From Bacteroides sp. (GTDB lineage: Bacteria; Bacteroidota; Bacteroidia; Bacteroidales; Bacteroidaceae), in assembly GCF_030151085.1 (NCBI RefSeq), contig NZ_JASLER010000002.1, positions 1 through 64,000 on the forward strand: a stretch of 64,000 bases of DNA. The letters run 5' to 3'. The notes under the pieces were generated by a model. That model was not told the origin of the DNA and made no database searches. It was given only the letters and a program-made list of their open reading frames with translations. Positions 63,395 through 64,000 of the stretch are shown here, piece by piece (position 1 is the first letter of the stretch; the number at the start of each line of letters is the position of its first letter). The position numbers were made by a program, and so were the translations under genes.

Positions 63395-64000
63395 ATGAAA
63401 GTAGTAAAAGTTTTTATAGGTTCATCAGCTGAACTTGATGAGGATAAGACCCGTTTCGATCTATACTTTTCTGAAAAGAACAAGCTATACAGAAAACGTT
63501 ATATTGATTTTGATCAACGTACTTGGAAAGATTTTGTCAGCACTTTAACCCACACCGGACGTTTACAAGATCGTTATAATGAATATATTAATCAATGTGA
63601 TATTGCCGTATTCCTATTTCATAGCAAAATGGGACAATATACGTTGGAAGAGTTGCAGAAGGCGCAAGAATGTTTTCAACGTTCAGGAAAGAAACCGCGT
63701 ATCTTTATTTACTTCAAAGAAACCGAAAATCAAGATGCGGAAATGGGCATATTTAAAAGAACATGCGAAAAAGAATTAGGACATTTTTGTGATGTGTATT
63801 CTTCCTATGAAGATTTGTTGATGAAGTTTGACAAACAACTGCAATTGCTTGAAAATGAAAGATTCATCCAATCAGACCCGATAGATCTTCCACGCATTGT
63901 TCGTTTTGTTTCACTATATGTTCTACTGCCACTGATAGTTGTGATATTGGGATATTTAACTTTTTACTATTTTACTCCTAATACAGTCACCATCCGTGTT
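63395..64000 (+). CDS. DUF4062/TIR-like membrane protein, 3' partial
   Basis: The frame is open for 202 codons to the window end. The N-terminal domain (about 1-155) reads KVFIGSSAELDEDKTRFDLYF, NEYINQCDIAVFLFHS and QYTLEELQKAQE, the pattern of DUF4062/TIR-like Rossmannoid domains used in prokaryotic conflict systems. A membrane helix follows (about 168-192), after which the chain enters TPNTVTIRV, probably outside the membrane. The C-terminus and any extracytoplasmic domain lie beyond the window. It is 4 bp after the previous gene, so it belongs to the same operon. Confidence 0.75.
   Translation, partial: MKVVKVFIGSSAELDEDKTRFDLYFSEKNKLYRKRYIDFDQRTWKDFVSTLTHTGRLQDRYNEYINQCDIAVFLFHSKMGQYTLEELQKAQECFQRSGKKPRIFIYFKETENQDAEMGIFKRTCEKELGHFCDVYSSYEDLLMKFDKQLQLLENERFIQSDPIDLPRIVRFVSLYVLLPLIVVILGYLTFYYFTPNTVTIRV

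Noticed and set aside
63579..63779. Small frame inside the DUF4062/TIR-like gene
   Set aside because: It is a shadow in another frame of the longer open frame starting at 63395.

Overview
The window looks like a chromosomal segment of a Bacteroides-type gut anaerobe. The signs are strong Bacteroidetes promoters of the form TAnnTTTG in front of many genes, TamL and TonB-dependent receptor outer-membrane proteins, a DUF4296 lipoprotein, a DUF6266/'smalltalk' cassette, a long IleRS, and moderate GC with A-rich leaders. I do not assign a species. One tRNA (tRNA-Pro, TGG) is present. I see no rRNA, insertion sequence or CRISPR array.

Layout. 1-1.4 kb: end of a sugar MFS transporter. 1.5-8.65 kb: a secreted phosphodiesterase and a heavy-metal RND efflux operon (His-rich small membrane protein, CzcB, CzcA, TolC), all on the minus strand. 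8.8-12.2 kb: a GNAT-nitrilase fusion and a Rpn-type nuclease with an unknown partner. 12.5-16.5 kb: a GC-richer accessory cassette (HTH protein, VirE N-terminal protein, DUF3987 protein, DUF6266 protein, 34-aa smalltalk protein) with unusual small repeats. 16.7-23.3 kb: ileS, a DksA-like protein without zinc ligands, lspA, a DUF4296 lipoprotein, an unknown gene and a TrmH-type methyltransferase. 23.4-31.4 kb: tamL, DUF3332, DoxX, a type II NADH dehydrogenase, a BamA-like barrel and a phosphoethanolamine transferase. 31.4-38.5 kb: a minus-strand operon of LytS/LytTR sensor-regulator, NapH/NapG-like Fe-S fusion protein, Fe-S aldo/keto reductase and a DUF1893-TonB receptor fusion. 38.6-41.7 kb: tRNA-Pro, a small lipoprotein and a sigma-54 two-component system. 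41.9-55.1 kb: a divergent TolC-HlyD-four FtsX-type permeases-ATPase operon behind a clear sigma-54 promoter with helically phased upstream sites.

55.3-64 kb is the most unusual part. A three-gene operon encodes a stand-alone RyR domain, a two-helix membrane protein with a long coiled coil, and a Castor/Pollux-like two-TM channel with Rossmann domains and its own C-terminal RyR domain. An Mpv17-like membrane protein lies in opposite orientation. It is followed by an NYN (LabA-like) ribonuclease-type protein, two paralogous secreted proteins with a carboxypeptidase-regulatory-like domain (one with a long TPR tail), and a DUF4062/TIR-like membrane protein cut by the window end. By analogy with known nucleotide-centred conflict systems I infer a ligand-gated channel/defence or stress-signalling locus. 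This is inference from domain content and context only.
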